A DNA stretch of 64,000 nt from contig NZ_LT607410.1 of the NCBI RefSeq assembly GCF_900091515.1, positions 2,232,001 through 2,296,000 on the forward strand, given 5' to 3'. The position numbers and the translations under genes are program-made. Source of the DNA: Micromonospora purpureochromogenes. GTDB taxonomy: Bacteria > Actinomycetota > Actinomycetes > Mycobacteriales > Micromonosporaceae. The stretch's first letter is position 1, and every line of letters starts with the position of its first letter. Shown here in pieces: positions 18,115-30,493 of this stretch. The notes under the pieces were generated by a model that saw only the letters and a program-made list of their open reading frames with translations, made no database searches and had not been told where the DNA came from.

Positions 18115-19392
18115 TCAGCGGACGGAGCGGATTTTGAGGACGAGGGCGCTGCCGAGGAGGGTGACGGCGGCCGTCGCGGCGTAGAGGGTGGGGTAGCCGC
18201 CGAGGTGGACCACGATCGGGGCGGAGATGGCCGGACCGAGCACCTGCGGGGCGGAGTTGGCGATGTTGATCACCCCGAGGTCCTTGGCCCGGTCGGTGGC
18301 GCGGGGCAGCACCTCGGTGATCAGCGCCGCGTCCACCGACAGGTAGACGCCGTAGCCGGCCCCGAGCAGCAGCGCGGCGGCCACCGCCATCGACCAGACC
18401 GGCGCGACGGCGAGCAGCAGCGCCGCCACCGCCATGATCACCCCGGAGGTGATCACGAAGACCTTGCGCCGGCCGGAGCGGTCGGAGAGCCGGCCGGCGA
18501 CCACCGCGGTCAGCATCATCCCGACGGTGTAGAGCAGGATCAGCACCAGCAGCGCGCCCTCGGGGTCGGGGTGGCGCACCCCGTCGGTGAGGAAGTACAG
18601 CAGGTAGAGGGTGCCGAGCGCGTTGCCGATCTGGACCAGGAAACGGGTGATCCAGGCCCAGGCGAAGTCCGGGTGCCGGCGCGGGCTGATCCACATCGAG
18701 GCGGCCAGCGCCCGCCAGCGCAGCGCCGGCCGGTGCGCCCGGGGCAGCGGGTCGTCGGCGGTGAGCAGCGCGAACGGCAGCGAGAGCAGCAGCACAGCCA
18801 CCGCGATGGCCGCGTACCCGGCGGTGGTGCCACTGACCACGGCGGTGACCAGCACCGCGCCGACCACCAGGCCGAGGGCCTGCGGGATGCCCACCCAGCC
18901 GGAGACGCCGCCGCGCTGGGCGACCGGCACCCGGTCCGGGATGGCCGCGGTCAGGCTGGCCAGCATCGCGTTGAAGCACACCTGCGCGGCCACCCAGCCC
19001 AGCGTCACCCCGGCGATGGTGTCCTGCCGGGCCAGCAGCACCAGGGCGAGCGCGCCGAGCACCGCCCCGCCCGCCGTCCAGACGTGCCGGCGGCCGAACT
19101 CCCGTCCGCCGATCCGCAGGCAGGTACGGTCCGACAACGCCCCGGCGAGCGGGTTGGCGAGCACCGCCGCGAGCGCGCCGATCCCGGTGACGACGGCCAG
19201 CATGGCCTCCTTGTCGAGCGGAGCGATCCGCTCGACCTGCTGCGGCAGCAGCACCTGGATCGGGGTGAAGAAGGCCATCCAGACGCCGAGGTTGGCCGCG
19301 AAGATCAGCGCGATCCAGCTCCGCCGGACCGGCACCATCGGCTCGGCGAGCGCCGCCGGCAGCGAGGTCGGCGTCGGGTCGATCGTGGTCAT
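18115..19392 (-). CDS. MFS transporter, probably sugar/glycoside uptake
   Basis: This is a 425-aa transporter with about 12 membrane helices. The N-half has the loop motif [21 protein letters not shown] and the C-half has [13 protein letters not shown], the two classical MFS loops. It resembles the glycoside/pentoside/hexuronide-like and SLC45-type sugar carriers. Its ATG overlaps the stop of the GH1 gene by 4 bases (ATGA), so the pair is coupled. Joint use in importing and splitting a beta-glucoside is the obvious reading. Confidence 0.85.
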   Translation of the reverse strand: MTTIDPTPTSLPAALAEPMVPVRRSWIALIFAANLGVWMAFFTPIQVLLPQQVERIAPLDKEAMLAVVTGIGALAAVLANPLAGALSDRTCLRIGGREFGRRHVWTAGGAVLGALALVLLARQDTIAGVTLGWVAAQVCFNAMLASLTAAIPDRVPVAQRGGVSGWVGIPQALGLVVGAVLVTAVVSGTTAGYAAIAVAVLLLSLPFALLTADDPLPRAHRPALRWRALAASMWISPRRHPDFAWAWITRFLVQIGNALGTLYLLYFLTDGVRHPDPEGALLVLILLYTVGMMLTAVVAGRLSDRSGRRKVFVITSGVIMAVAALLLAVAPVWSMAVAAALLLGAGYGVYLSVDAALITEVLPRATDRAKDLGVINIANSAPQVLGPAISAPIVVHLGGYPTLYAATAAVTLLGSALVLKIRSVR

Positions 19393-20714
19393 CGCCGGCC
19401 GACCTGGTCCCGGTACCAGGCGTACGAGGACTTGGGCGTACGGACCTGGGTGTCGAAGTCGACGTGCACCAGGCCGAAGCGCTTGGTGAAGCCCTCCGCC
19501 CACTCCCAGTTGTCGAGCAGCGACCAGACGAAGTACCCGGTCACGTCGACGCCGTCGTCGATCGCCGCCCGGACCGCCCGCAGGTGCCCGTCGAGGTACG
19601 CGATCCGCTCCGGGTCGTGCACCCGGCCGTCGGCGCCGGGTACGTCGTCGTAGGCGCAGCCGCTCTCGGTGATCTGGATCGGGGGCAGCGCCTCGCCGTA
19701 GGTGTCGTGCAGCCAGGTGAGCAGTTCGCGCAGCCCTTCCGGGACCACCGGCCAGTCGAAGCCGGTCCTCGGGTAGCCCTCCAGCGGCACCATCTCGAAC
19801 GGCAGCGGCGCGCCCTCCTCCGGCGCGCGGATCCCGGTCGGGTTGTAGTAGTTCACCCCGAGCACGTCGATCGGCGCGGCGATGATGTCCAGGTCCCCGT
19901 CGCGCACCGGGGCGCCCTCGAAGCCGGGCGGGTAGCCCCGGCCGAGCAGCGGGTCGGTGAAGAGCCGGTTGTGCAGCGTGTCGTACGCCGCCCCGGCGGC
20001 CCGGTCGGCGTCGGTGCCGCCGAGCAGCCGCACCGGCGAGTAGTTGTTGGCGATGGCGACTCCACTGGTGCTGCGGGCGCGCAGCGCGGCGACCGCGAGG
20101 CCGTGCCCGAGCAGCTGGTGGTGGGCGACCGGCAGGGCGTCGAAGAGCAGGAACCGGCCCGGCGCGTGCACCCCCGTGCCGTGGCCGAGGCTCATGTGGA
20201 TGAACGGCTCGTTCAGCGTGATCCAGAGCTTCACCCGGTCGCCGAGGCGCGCGGCGACCAGGTCGGCGTACTCGGCGAAGCGGTGCGCGGTGTCCCGGTT
20301 CAGCCAGCCGCCGGCGTCCTCCAGCGGCTGCGGCAGGTCCCAGTGGAAGAGGGTGGCCACCGGGTCGATGCCGGCGGCGAGCAGGTCGTCGACGAGCCGG
20401 TCGTAGAAGTCGAGGCCGGCCGGGTTGGCCGCCCCAGTCCCGCCGGGCTGCACCCGGGGCCAGGCGATCGAGAACCGGTACGCCGAGATGCCCAACCCGG
20501 CCATCAGCGCGACGTCCTCGCCGTGCCGGTGGTAGTGGTCGCAGGCCACGTCGCCGGTGCTGCCGTCGACGATCCGCCCGGGGGTGTGCGCGAAGGTGTC
20601 CCAGATGGACGGCCCGCGTCCGTCGGCGTCGGCGCCACCCTCGATCTGGTACGCGGAGGTGGAGACCCCCCAGCGGAAGCCGGCGGGGAACGCGGGCATC
20701 GGCGCGGTCGTCAC
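19389..20714 (-). CDS. Family 1 glycoside hydrolase, beta-glucosidase
   Basis: This intracellular enzyme splits beta-glucosides or related beta-glycosides by retention. The N-terminus [18 protein letters not shown] is the GH1 signature. The acid/base Glu is in TLNEP and the nucleophile Glu in ITESG. The 441-aa length is typical and there is no signal peptide. The GTG start has GGGAGGG 5 nt upstream, so the longer open frame to 21077 is not used. It is first in the operon with the MFS transporter. No LacI-type regulator gene or clear operator is adjacent. Confidence 0.93.
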   Translation of the reverse strand: MTTAPMPAFPAGFRWGVSTSAYQIEGGADADGRGPSIWDTFAHTPGRIVDGSTGDVACDHYHRHGEDVALMAGLGISAYRFSIAWPRVQPGGTGAANPAGLDFYDRLVDDLLAAGIDPVATLFHWDLPQPLEDAGGWLNRDTAHRFAEYADLVAARLGDRVKLWITLNEPFIHMSLGHGTGVHAPGRFLLFDALPVAHHQLLGHGLAVAALRARSTSGVAIANNYSPVRLLGGTDADRAAGAAYDTLHNRLFTDPLLGRGYPPGFEGAPVRDGDLDIIAAPIDVLGVNYYNPTGIRAPEEGAPLPFEMVPLEGYPRTGFDWPVVPEGLRELLTWLHDTYGEALPPIQITESGCAYDDVPGADGRVHDPERIAYLDGHLRAVRAAIDDGVDVTGYFVWSLLDNWEWAEGFTKRFGLVHVDFDTQVRTPKSSYAWYRDQVGRR

Positions 20715-20900
20715 AGTCGCCCTCCCAGAAACGTGAGACGTGTTCGGGACTCTAGGGCGCGGACCCTTGAAGCGCCATAGGCCCGCAGCGGTGCCGGCGC
20801 AAGGGTTTTCGGCGTGTCTTTTCCGAACCCGTCCTGGTACGTCCGAATTTGCGCATACAGTGCGGAATATCGCGGATGTCCTCAGTGGGGGAAGACAGAA

Positions 20901-21347
20901 ATGATCCTCGTGGAACGCAGTGCGCACGTGATGGCGCCGATGGAAGCGGTCTGGGACGTCGTGCAGCGGGCCGAGCAGTTGCCGGCCTGGCTGGCGGGCG
21001 TCCGCGCGGCCGAGGTTCTCTCGGGGGAGGGCTTCGGCCGGCGACAGCTGGTCCAGGCCGGGCGCGGCGCGGCGCATGAGGCCGAGGTGATCGCCTACCA
21101 GGAGCCGACCCTGATCGGGTGGCGGGAGCGGGCCCGGGGCGCCGGCGCCCGGGCCGAGGCGCGCACCGAGATCTACGTCCAGCTCACTCCCGACGAGGAG
21201 GAGGGCGGGACGATCGTGCGGCTCATCGTCGTACGGTGGCCGGCCGGTCCGGTCAAGGCGGCCCTGCTCCGGCTCGGGCTGCGTCGGGTCGGCGCCGACC
21301 TGGAGGACTCGCTGGCCCGCCTCACCGACCTGGCCGCCGTCGGCTGA
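20901..21347 (+). CDS. SRPBCC-family protein (polyketide cyclase/START-like)
   Basis: This 148-aa protein follows the SRPBCC pattern: an N-terminal strand VERSAHVMAPMEAVWDVVQRAEQLPAW, central strands with GWRERARG, and a long C-terminal helix (RVGADLEDSLARLTDLA). Proteins of this fold bind hydrophobic ligands. No polyketide genes are nearby, so a biosynthetic role is not suggested. The ATG has GGGGGAAGA upstream. Confidence 0.8.
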   Translation: MILVERSAHVMAPMEAVWDVVQRAEQLPAWLAGVRAAEVLSGEGFGRRQLVQAGRGAAHEAEVIAYQEPTLIGWRERARGAGARAEARTEIYVQLTPDEEEGGTIVRLIVVRWPAGPVKAALLRLGLRRVGADLEDSLARLTDLAAVG

Positions 21348-21566
21348 GCAGGGCGCGTCCTAGGGCGTCACCCGCGACGGCGGTGGCCCGGCGTCCCCGC
21401 CAGGGGCTCCGGACCACCGCCGCTTCCGTGACCGGCCCCGCTCCCGCGCCGCCTGGCGAGTGGACTTCGACGCCAGGTCGGCGAGGTGGCGGCATCGTCG
21501 GCACCGGGACACCGCCACGTCGCCGAGGTGGAGTCGATCGGCAGGCGGCGGGCCGGGAACGACAGC

Positions 21567-21593
21567 GGGCCCGGCGCGTGGTGCGCCGGGCCC
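21567..21593. terminator. Bidirectional hairpin terminator downstream of aceE
   Basis: An 11-bp perfect stem (21567-21577 with 21583-21593) has a GTGGT loop, extendable by one more C-G pair. It lies 18 nt from the aceE stop, facing the SRPBCC gene on the other side. Confidence 0.88.
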
Positions 21594-21611
21594 GTCGGTC
21601 GTACGCGGGGA

Positions 21612-24356
<2,745 letters not shown>

Positions 24357-24526
24357 AGGCGTTCCCTCGGTTGTGTGTGGGATAGGTCTCTAGCGCCATC
24401 CTGCCCCCTGGTGGCACCCGTCGTCACGTCTAGCTCCCCCAGACGCGACGCTCAACACAGGTACCCGCCGGTAACTTTGCGCAACCGCCCGATGCGCTAG
24501 GCGACCGGGCGCTTGTCCGCCGTCCC

Positions 24527-24532
24527 TACCCT
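24527..24532 (+). promoter_or_regulatory. Leaderless -10 hexamer
   Basis: TACCCT is followed by 6 nt and the ATG at 24539. Confidence 0.45.
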
Positions 24533-24538
24533 TCGGGC

Positions 24539-24991
24539 ATGCGAAGGCATCCGGTGTTCCTGGGGCTCGTGACGACCGTCGCCGGCGTGGCCGGCATGGC
24601 GGTGGGGCTCGCCGGCCTCATGAAGGGCAAACCGGAGATGGTGGGCTTTCTGGTCCTCGGCGGGTTCGCGCTGCTGCTCGTCATCGGTCTGGCCGGGGAC
24701 GCCCGCCGTCCCCGTCGCCGGTCCCGTGCCCGCCACGCGGCGGCCGGCTGGTACTCGCCGGGGCCGTACGGGGGAGTCGGCGTGGACCCTGGCTGCGGCG
24801 GCCCCGATGATGGATCGGACTCCGATCGGGCCGGTGGCTCCGATGGAGGCCGTTCGGGCTTCTGGGGCGGGCACGACGGCGGCTCGGGTTCCCACAGCGG
24901 CTCGGACGGTGGCGGATTGAGCTGGGGCGGCTCGGACGGTGGCGGATCGAGCTGGGGTGGCTCGGACGGCGGAGGCGGCGGCAGCTACTGA
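24539..24991 (+). CDS. Small membrane protein with Gly/Ser/Asp repeat tail
   Basis: This 150-aa protein has two membrane helices (about residues 7-27 and 35-53), a basic RRPRRRSRARH segment, then a Gly/Ser/Asp/Trp-rich tail. The tail ends in three decapeptide units of the form GSDGGGxSWG, encoded by 30-bp DNA repeats. Similar glycine-rich tails occur in TPM-domain and DUF2207-type membrane proteins, but no such domain is present. Function is unknown. Confidence 0.6.
   Translation: MRRHPVFLGLVTTVAGVAGMAVGLAGLMKGKPEMVGFLVLGGFALLLVIGLAGDARRPRRRSRARHAAAGWYSPGPYGGVGVDPGCGGPDDGSDSDRAGGSDGGRSGFWGGHDGGSGSHSGSDGGGLSWGGSDGGGSSWGGSDGGGGGSY
24899..24988 (+). repeat. Three tandem 30-bp coding repeats
   Basis: Units at 24899-24928, 24929-24958 and a diverged 24959-24988 encode GSDGGGLSWG, GSDGGGSSWG and GSDGGGGGSY. 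Confidence 0.85.
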
Positions 24992-25014
24992 GCCGGTACG
25001 GCAGAATGCGCCGT

Positions 25015-25419
25015 ATGCGCAGTGAGGTGATCACCGTCCGGACCGGGTCCCGGCCGACCGTCCAGGACATCACCGCCGAGGCCGAGCAGTTCGTCGCCGG
25101 CCAGGGCGACGGGCTGCTGCACGTCTTCGTGCCGCACGCCACCGCCGGCCTGGCGATCATCGAGACCGGCTCCGGCTCCGACGACGACCTGCTGCGGGCG
25201 CTGGACGACCTGCTCCCCACCGACGACCGGTGGCAGCACCGGCACGGCTCGCCGGGGCACGGGCGCGACCACGTACTGCCGGCGTTCGTGCCCCCGTACG
25301 CGACCCTGCCGGTGCTCGACGGCCGCCTGGCGCTGGGCGCCTGGCAGTCCCTCACCCTGGTCGACACCAACGGCGACAACCCCACCCGCCAGGTCCGCCT
25401 ATCCTTCCTCCCCGCCTGA
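25015..25419 (+). CDS. YjbQ/UPF0047-family protein
   Basis: This 134-aa protein has the family signature HVFVPHATAGLAIIETGSG and a later GAWQSLTLVDTNGD with the preceding HVLPAF. The His and Asp residues form the proposed active or metal-binding site. Some members have weak thiamine-phosphate synthase activity, but the physiological role is open. I chose the ATG at 25015, 7 nt after CAGAAT; an ATG three codons upstream (25006) is also possible. It converges with the FMN reductase gene across a palindromic repeat. Confidence 0.85.
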   Translation: MRSEVITVRTGSRPTVQDITAEAEQFVAGQGDGLLHVFVPHATAGLAIIETGSGSDDDLLRALDDLLPTDDRWQHRHGSPGHGRDHVLPAFVPPYATLPVLDGRLALGAWQSLTLVDTNGDNPTRQVRLSFLPA

Positions 25420-25440
25420 CCCTCCGCGGCTCGGGACCCT

Positions 25441-25494
25441 CTTTCACGGAAAAAGTGGCCATCCCGCGCGGAATGGCCACTCTTTCCGTGAAAG
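25441..25494. repeat. Intergenic palindromic repeat, copy 2
   Basis: This is a nearly perfect dyad. Arms 25441-25462 and 25473-25494 pair over 22 bp with one mismatch, and the centre is itself self-complementary (CCGCGCGG). It is 21 nt after the YjbQ stop and 27 nt beyond the FMN reductase stop, so it can serve as a bidirectional terminator. It matches the element at 18026-18087 in order and sequence of its blocks. Confidence 0.85.
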
Positions 25495-25521
25495 TGCGCC
25501 CAGGAGAGGTGCGGGCGCGCG

Positions 25522-26109
25522 TCAGGCGGTGGCGGTGGCGAGCTGGGTTACGCGGGTCTTGGTGGCGAGGGCGTCGAGGAGGGCACGCAGGAGGGTCTCG
25601 GTGGTCTCGTCCTTGACGGTGCCGTCGGCGGCGAGCTTCTCGTGGGCGTTGGTGACGATGATCTCGGGCTTGGTGACCACCGCGGAGTCGGTCCAGAGGA
25701 AGAGTTGGCGCAGCTGGAGCTGGGCGCGGACCGTGCCCATTCCGGTCGGCGCGGCACCGACGATGGCGATCGGCTTGTGCGCCAGTGGGGAGACCCACGA
25801 GGTGATCGGGAAGCTGGGGCGCGACGCCCAGTCGAGGGCGTTCTTCAGCACGCCCGGGACGCCGTAGTTGTACTCCGGCGTGGCGATGAGCAGGGCGTCC
25901 GCCGCGGCGATCCGCTCCCGTAGGTCCGTCACGGCCGCCGGTGGCTCGGGCTCGACGTCCTCGCTGAAGGGCGGGATCGCGCCGAGGTCGGTGTACTGCT
26001 CGATGGTCAGGCCGGCCGGAGCGAGCCGCTGCGCGGCCCGGATCAGCGCTGTGTTGAACGACGCCTCGCGGAGGCTGCCGGAGATGGCGAGGACGGTGAG
26101 GTCGGACAT
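25522..26109 (-). CDS. NADPH-dependent FMN reductase family protein
   Basis: This 195-aa flavodoxin-fold protein reduces FMN or quinones with NAD(P)H. It has the N-terminal phosphate loop ISGSLREASFNTALI and the central ATPEYNYGVPGVLKNALDWASR motif of the family. The ATG has AAAGGA upstream. It is transcribed divergently from a MarR regulator, with an operator-like dyad between them. A redox- or electrophile-responsive switch would fit. Confidence 0.9.
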   Translation of the reverse strand: MSDLTVLAISGSLREASFNTALIRAAQRLAPAGLTIEQYTDLGAIPPFSEDVEPEPPAAVTDLRERIAAADALLIATPEYNYGVPGVLKNALDWASRPSFPITSWVSPLAHKPIAIVGAAPTGMGTVRAQLQLRQLFLWTDSAVVTKPEIIVTNAHEKLAADGTVKDETTETLLRALLDALATKTRVTQLATATA

Positions 26110-26145
26110 GTGGATCCTTTCGATCGCAGATGCGTGAGCTTGCCA

Positions 26146-26166
26146 ATAGTAGAGCTGCTCAACTAT
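26146..26166. promoter_or_regulatory. Operator-like dyad between FMN reductase and marR
   Basis: Ten-base arms (ATAGTAGAGC and GCTCAACTAT) surround one central T, with a single mismatch. It covers the -35 region of the leaderless marR promoter and lies 37 nt before the reductase start. Its size and symmetry are typical of MarR sites. Confidence 0.65.
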
Positions 26167-26177
26167 CTGCCCGCAAG

Positions 26178-26183
26178 TAGGAT
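26178..26183 (+). promoter_or_regulatory. Leaderless -10 hexamer of marR
   Basis: TAGGAT is followed by 7 nt and the ATG at 26191. Confidence 0.55.
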
Positions 26184-26190
26184 GTGAGAC

Positions 26191-26670
26191 ATGACGCAGA
26201 GCACCGTCCCCGCCGGATCCGACCTGGGCGACCGCTCCGGGCTGGCCGGGGACGCGGTGCGCCGGATCATGCACATCGCCTCCGCCATCCGGCACTACCA
26301 GGACGTCGAGGTCGGCGAGCTGGGGCTGACCCCGGCGGCGGCCCGCGCGCTGCACGAGCTGGACCCCGACCGGCCGCTGCCCGCCCGCGACCTCGCCGAG
26401 CAGTTGCGCTGCGACCGGTCCAACGTGACCGCGCTGGTCGACAAGCTGGAGCAGGCCGGGCTAGTCGAGCGCCGGATCGACCCGGCCGACCGGCGGCAGA
26501 AGACGCTGGTCGTGACGGACGCCGGCCGCCGGATGCGCGAGCGGGTGCACCAGGTGATGAGCGACTCGCGACTGCTCGCCGGCCTGAGCACCGCCGAGCT
26601 GGCCACCCTGCGCGAGCTGGTCTGGAAGGTCTCCGACGGCGGCTGCCCGGAGCAGTGCGGCCCGGAGTGA
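26191..26670 (+). CDS. MarR-family transcriptional regulator
   Basis: This 159-aa winged-helix protein has a recognition helix region [29 protein letters not shown] and the wing [16 protein letters not shown]. No Cys lies near the N-terminus, so a thiol switch of the OhrR type is unlikely. The C-terminal end has a CPEQC pair, which could sense redox state. It is divergent from the FMN reductase and probably represses it and itself through the dyad at 26146-26166. Confidence 0.88.
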   Translation: MTQSTVPAGSDLGDRSGLAGDAVRRIMHIASAIRHYQDVEVGELGLTPAAARALHELDPDRPLPARDLAEQLRCDRSNVTALVDKLEQAGLVERRIDPADRRQKTLVVTDAGRRMRERVHQVMSDSRLLAGLSTAELATLRELVWKVSDGGCPEQCGPE

Positions 26671-26721
26671 GCCCGGCCGGGCGGATCGTGTCCGAGTGGG
26701 CGACCCTGGCCTCCGTCGGTA

Positions 26722-29307
26722 ATGCTGATCGACGTGACCACCCCGCAGCATCTCGACGACCGGTTCCGGGAGAGCCTGGGCGCGCTGCCCGAGCCCGAGC
26801 GGCGGCGTGACCCCGCGCAGCCGGTCCGCGACGGCGCCACGCTGACCGGGCACCAGCTGCTCGCCCTCTTCGACGCCCAGGTCACCAGCCGCCAGCTCGA
26901 CCTGGCCGGCCGCTGGCTGCGCAGCTTCGGCGAGGGCTTCTACACCATCGGCTCGGCCGGGCACGAGGCCAACGCCGCCGTCGCCGCCGCGCTGCGCCCC
27001 ACCGATCCGGCCCTGCTGCACTACCGCTCCGGCGCCTTCTACTGCGCCCGCGCCGCCCGGGCGGCCGGCGAGTTCCCGGCTGCCGACGACGAGGCCACGC
27101 CCACCTCCGACGTCCCCGAGGCCGCCGGCGATGACGCCACGTCGCCGGTGGCGGGTGACGAGGCGGCGACTCGGCCGGACCTGTCCCCGGTCGGTGGCGC
27201 ACCCACGGGTCCGGCTGACTACCAGGTCGGCACGGACGGCACTGTCGAGCCGGTCCCCGCATTCGCCGACCCGGGTGCGGACCCCATCGACGTCGGTGCT
27301 GCGGGTGGCGGCGCGACCTCGGGCGACCCGGCGTTCGGCGCGGTCCAGCCGGACGCGTACGCGGCCGCCGCGCGGGACGTGCTGCGCGGGATGGTCGCCT
27401 CGGCGCGGGAGCCGCTCGCCGGGGGCCGGCACAAGGTCTTCGGCCGGGCCGACCTCGCGGTGGTGCCCACCACCTCCACCATCGCCTCGCACCTGCCCCG
27501 GGCGGTCGGCCTGGGCCTGGCCCTGGAGCGGCTGCGCCGGGTGGAGACCGCCGGCCGCCGGGACGGCGCCGACGCCCCGCCGCGCTCGCCCTGGCCCCGG
27601 GACGCCATCGTGGTCTGCTCCTTCGGCGACGCCTCGGTCAACCACGCCAGCGCCACCGCCGCGCTGAACACCGCCGGCTGGTACGACCACACCGGGCTGC
27701 GGATCCCGGTGCTCTTCGTCTGCGAGGACAACGGGCTGGGCATCAGCGTCCGCTCGCCGCAGGGCTGGGTCGAGCGGACCCTGCGGGCCCGGCCCGGACT
27801 GCGCTGGTTCGCCGCCGACGGCGCGGACCCGGTCGAGACGTACCAGGTGGCTGCCGAGGCGGCGGCCTGGGTGCGCCGGCACCGGCGGCCGGCGGTGCTG
27901 CACCTGCGCACCGTACGGCTGCTGGGGCACGCCGGCGCGGACGCGGAGAGCGCCTACCGCAGCGCCGCCGAGATCGCCGCGGACGAGGCGCGCGACCCGG
28001 TGCTCGCCACCGCCCGGCTGCTGGTCGACGCGGGGCTGGCCACCGGCGGGGAACTGCTGTCCCGTTACGACGAGCGCGGCTGGCAGATCCGCCGGATCGC
28101 CGAGGAGGTGCTCGACGAGCCCAAGCTCGCCACGGCGGCCGAGGTGGTGGCCCCGCTCGCGCCCCGCAGGCCGGCACGGGTCGCCGCGGCGGTGGCGGAG
28201 GTGGCGGCGCGGGCCGGCGGGTCGGGAGCCGGCGCCCGCGTCGAGGCGTTCGGCGGGAAGCCGCCGGAGCTGGCCGGCCCGCTCACCCTCGCGCAGAGCA
28301 TCAACGCCGCCCTGGCCGACGGGCTGCTCGCCCATCCGCAGCTGGCGGTCTTCGGCGAGGACGTCGCCGCCAAGGGCGGGGTGTACGGGGTGACCAAGGG
28401 GCTGCGCGAGAAGTTCGGCCCGGCACGGGTCTTCGACACGCTGCTCGACGAGACCTCCGTGCTGGGGCTGGGCCTGGGAGCCGGGCTGGCCGGGCTGCTG
28501 CCGGTGCCGGAGATCCAGTACCTGGCGTACCTGCACAACGCCGAGGACCAGCTGCGCGGCGAGGCGGCCACCATGCAGTTCTTCTCGCAGGGGGCGTTCC
28601 GCAACCCGATGGTGGTACGGGTGCCGGGGCTGGCGTACCAGGAGGGGTTCGGCGGGCACTTCCACAACGACAACTCGGTGGCCGTACTCCGGGATGTGCC
28701 CGGCCTGGTGATCGCGGTGCCGGCGCGGCCGGACGACGCCGCGCCGCTGCTGCGCACCTGCCTGGCCGCCGCGGCGGTGGACGGCAGCGTCTGCGTCTTC
28801 CTGGAGCCCATCGCGCTCTACCACACCCGTGACCTGTACGAACCCGGCGACGGCGAGTGGCTGGGCCAGTACATTGAGCCCGGCGGGTGGGCGGCCGGGC
28901 ACGTGCCGATCGGTCGCGCCCGGGTCTACGGCGTCGGCTCGGCCCAGGATGTCACCATCCTCACCTTCGGTAACGGGGTGCGGATGTCGCTGCGGGCCGC
29001 CGCCGTCCTCGCCGACGAGGGGATCGGCACCCGGGTGGTGGACCTGCGGTGGCTGGCCCCGCTGCCCGTGGCGGACATCATCCGCGAGGCGTCGGCGACC
29101 GGCCGGGTGCTGGTGGTGGATGAGACGCGCCGGTCCGGCGGCGTCGGTGAGGGGATCATCGCGGCGCTGGTCGACGCCGGATATGTAGGCGCCGCGCGAC
29201 GAGTTGCCGGGGTCGACTCGTTTGTACCATTAGGTCCGGCCGCCCGTCAGGTTCTGGTCTCCGAGGAAGCCATTACCCAGGGTGCCCGTACGCTGCTGGC
29301 ACGGTAA
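26722..29307 (+). CDS. Fused E1 alpha/beta 2-oxoacid dehydrogenase (TPP-dependent)
   Basis: This 861-aa protein joins the two subunits of a branched-chain-type 2-oxoacid dehydrogenase E1. The alpha part (about residues 40-480) has [17 protein letters not shown] and the TPP motif [15 protein letters not shown] with [10 protein letters not shown]. The beta part (about 520-861) has [11 protein letters not shown] and [18 protein letters not shown] low-complexity Ala/Asp/Pro stretch of about 95 residues (118-212) is inserted in the alpha part. The start is uncertain: ATG 26722 lacks a ribosome site and GTG 26734 follows TAATGC by 6 nt. No E2 gene is adjacent. The substrate is probably a branched-chain 2-oxoacid. 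Confidence 0.85.
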   Translation: MLIDVTTPQHLDDRFRESLGALPEPERRRDPAQPVRDGATLTGHQLLALFDAQVTSRQLDLAGRWLRSFGEGFYTIGSAGHEANAAVAAALRPTDPALLHYRSGAFYCARAARAAGEFPAADDEATPTSDVPEAAGDDATSPVAGDEAATRPDLSPVGGAPTGPADYQVGTDGTVEPVPAFADPGADPIDVGAAGGGATSGDPAFGAVQPDAYAAAARDVLRGMVASAREPLAGGRHKVFGRADLAVVPTTSTIASHLPRAVGLGLALERLRRVETAGRRDGADAPPRSPWPRDAIVVCSFGDASVNHASATAALNTAGWYDHTGLRIPVLFVCEDNGLGISVRSPQGWVERTLRARPGLRWFAADGADPVETYQVAAEAAAWVRRHRRPAVLHLRTVRLLGHAGADAESAYRSAAEIAADEARDPVLATARLLVDAGLATGGELLSRYDERGWQIRRIAEEVLDEPKLATAAEVVAPLAPRRPARVAAAVAEVAARAGGSGAGARVEAFGGKPPELAGPLTLAQSINAALADGLLAHPQLAVFGEDVAAKGGVYGVTKGLREKFGPARVFDTLLDETSVLGLGLGAGLAGLLPVPEIQYLAYLHNAEDQLRGEAATMQFFSQGAFRNPMVVRVPGLAYQEGFGGHFHNDNSVAVLRDVPGLVIAVPARPDDAAPLLRTCLAAAAVDGSVCVFLEPIALYHTRDLYEPGDGEWLGQYIEPGGWAAGHVPIGRARVYGVGSAQDVTILTFGNGVRMSLRAAAVLADEGIGTRVVDLRWLAPLPVADIIREASATGRVLVVDETRRSGGVGEGIIAALVDAGYVGAARRVAGVDSFVPLGPAARQVLVSEEAITQGARTLLAR

Positions 29308-29418
29308 ATTCCGTTCCACCCGGTGCGCCACTTGCGCGTGGGCCCGCAACTGTGTGGACTTTGCCTGACGGCGTCGCACGACGCCGCGAGCAGGGATGAG
29401 ATGAGGAGGCACGCGACA

Positions 29419-29859
29419 GTGAGCGCGACCGCAGGTCAGGCCGCCGACGGGGTACGCAGCCTGGCGGACCGGTTCGGGATCGAGCCGGGGATGGTCGTCA
29501 TGGAGATGGGGTACGACGATGACGTCGACCAGGACCTCCGCGACGCCCTGACCGACCGCTGTGGAGATCTGGTCGACGAGGACACCGACGAGGTGGTCGA
29601 CGCGGTGCTGGTCTGGTACCGCGACGGCGACGGTGACCTCTTCGAACTCCTCGTCGACGCCCTCGGCCCGCTGGCCGACGCCGGAGTCGTGTGGCTGCTG
29701 ACCCCGAAGGCCGGCCGGGACGGGCACGTCGAGCCGAGCGAGGTCGCCGAGTCGGCGCAGACCGCCGGGCTCCAGCAGACCTCGGCGATCAACGCCGGCC
29801 GGGACTGGAGCGGCGCCCGCCTGGTGCTGCGGCGGGGTTCCAAGGGCGGCAAGAAGTAG
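29419..29859 (+). CDS. DUF3052 family protein
   Basis: This 146-aa acidic protein matches the actinobacterial DUF3052 pattern: LADRFGIEPGMVVMEMGYDDDVD at the N-terminus and LLTPKAGRDGHVEPSEVAESAQTAGLQQT later. Function is unknown. The GTG is chosen because AGGAGG lies 9 nt upstream; the in-frame ATG at 29401 overlaps that site. It ends in a basic KGGKK tail. The next gene, a peroxiredoxin, follows after 82 nt. Confidence 0.85.
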   Translation: MSATAGQAADGVRSLADRFGIEPGMVVMEMGYDDDVDQDLRDALTDRCGDLVDEDTDEVVDAVLVWYRDGDGDLFELLVDALGPLADAGVVWLLTPKAGRDGHVEPSEVAESAQTAGLQQTSAINAGRDWSGARLVLRRGSKGGKK

Positions 29860-29941
29860 CCCGGCCACCGGTGACCCGGCGGCGGTCGCCGCCGGGTGTG
29901 GCAGGCTGTTGCCACCTCCAGACTCAACCCAAGGAGCTCGC

Positions 29942-30409
29942 ATGCCCATCGAGGTTGGCGCCGAGGCGCCGGACTTCGTGCTCAAGGACCAGAACAACCA
30001 GGAGGTCCGGCTCTCGGACTTCCGGGGCACGCGCACCGTGCTGCTGGTCTTCTACCCGCTCGCCTTCACCGGCATCTGCCAGGGCGAGCTGTGCGAGGTG
30101 CGGGACAACCTCAACGAGTACGTCAACGACGACGTCCAGGTGCTCACCGTCAGCGTCGACTCGGTCTACAGCCACAAGATCTGGGCCGAGCGGGAGGGCT
30201 ACCAGTTCCCGCTGCTGGCCGACTTCTGGCCGCACGGGGCGGTCGCCCAGGCGTACGGCGTCTTCAACGACGTCGCCGGCATCGCCAACCGGGGCACCTT
30301 CGTCATCGACAAGGCCGGCGTCGTCCGGTTCGCCGAGATGAACATGCCGGGCGAGGCGCGCGACCAGCAGGGCTGGCGCAAGGCCCTCGCGGACGCCGTC
30401 GCCGCCTGA
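29942..30409 (+). CDS. AhpE-type peroxiredoxin with an extra Cys
   Basis: This thiol peroxidase reduces hydroperoxides and peroxynitrite. The 155-aa sequence follows mycobacterial AhpE closely (PLAFTGICQGEL, FPLLADFWPHGAV, GIANRGTFV). The peroxidatic Cys is Cys46. Unlike AhpE as I recall it, where Asp follows CQGEL, this protein has a second Cys at position 51. That gives a CxxxxC pair like the BCP class of two-Cys peroxiredoxins. The ATG has AAGGAG 5 nt upstream. It may be cotranscribed with the DUF3052 gene. Confidence 0.92.
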   Translation: MPIEVGAEAPDFVLKDQNNQEVRLSDFRGTRTVLLVFYPLAFTGICQGELCEVRDNLNEYVNDDVQVLTVSVDSVYSHKIWAEREGYQFPLLADFWPHGAVAQAYGVFNDVAGIANRGTFVIDKAGVVRFAEMNMPGEARDQQGWRKALADAVAA

Positions 30410-30493
30410 CGCCCGAACCGGGCACACCGTTCGACCGGGTCGGAGGCCGGCAGGTAAGCTTGCCACCCTCCGGCCCGCCGTACGGGGCGTTCC

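Noticed and set aside
18115..18979. GltX frame continuing upstream for about 340 codons
   Set aside because: GltX starts at 17950 with its HIGH region a few residues in; the upstream part is a shadow of the MFS gene.
20715..20800. Possible LacI-type operator before the GH1 gene
   Set aside because: ACGTGAGACGT has only short self-complementary halves; no convincing dyad and no LacI gene nearby.
20901..21347. Polyketide cyclase gene as sign of a biosynthetic cluster
   Set aside because: The SRPBCC fold is general, and no polyketide synthase, tailoring or resistance genes lie nearby.
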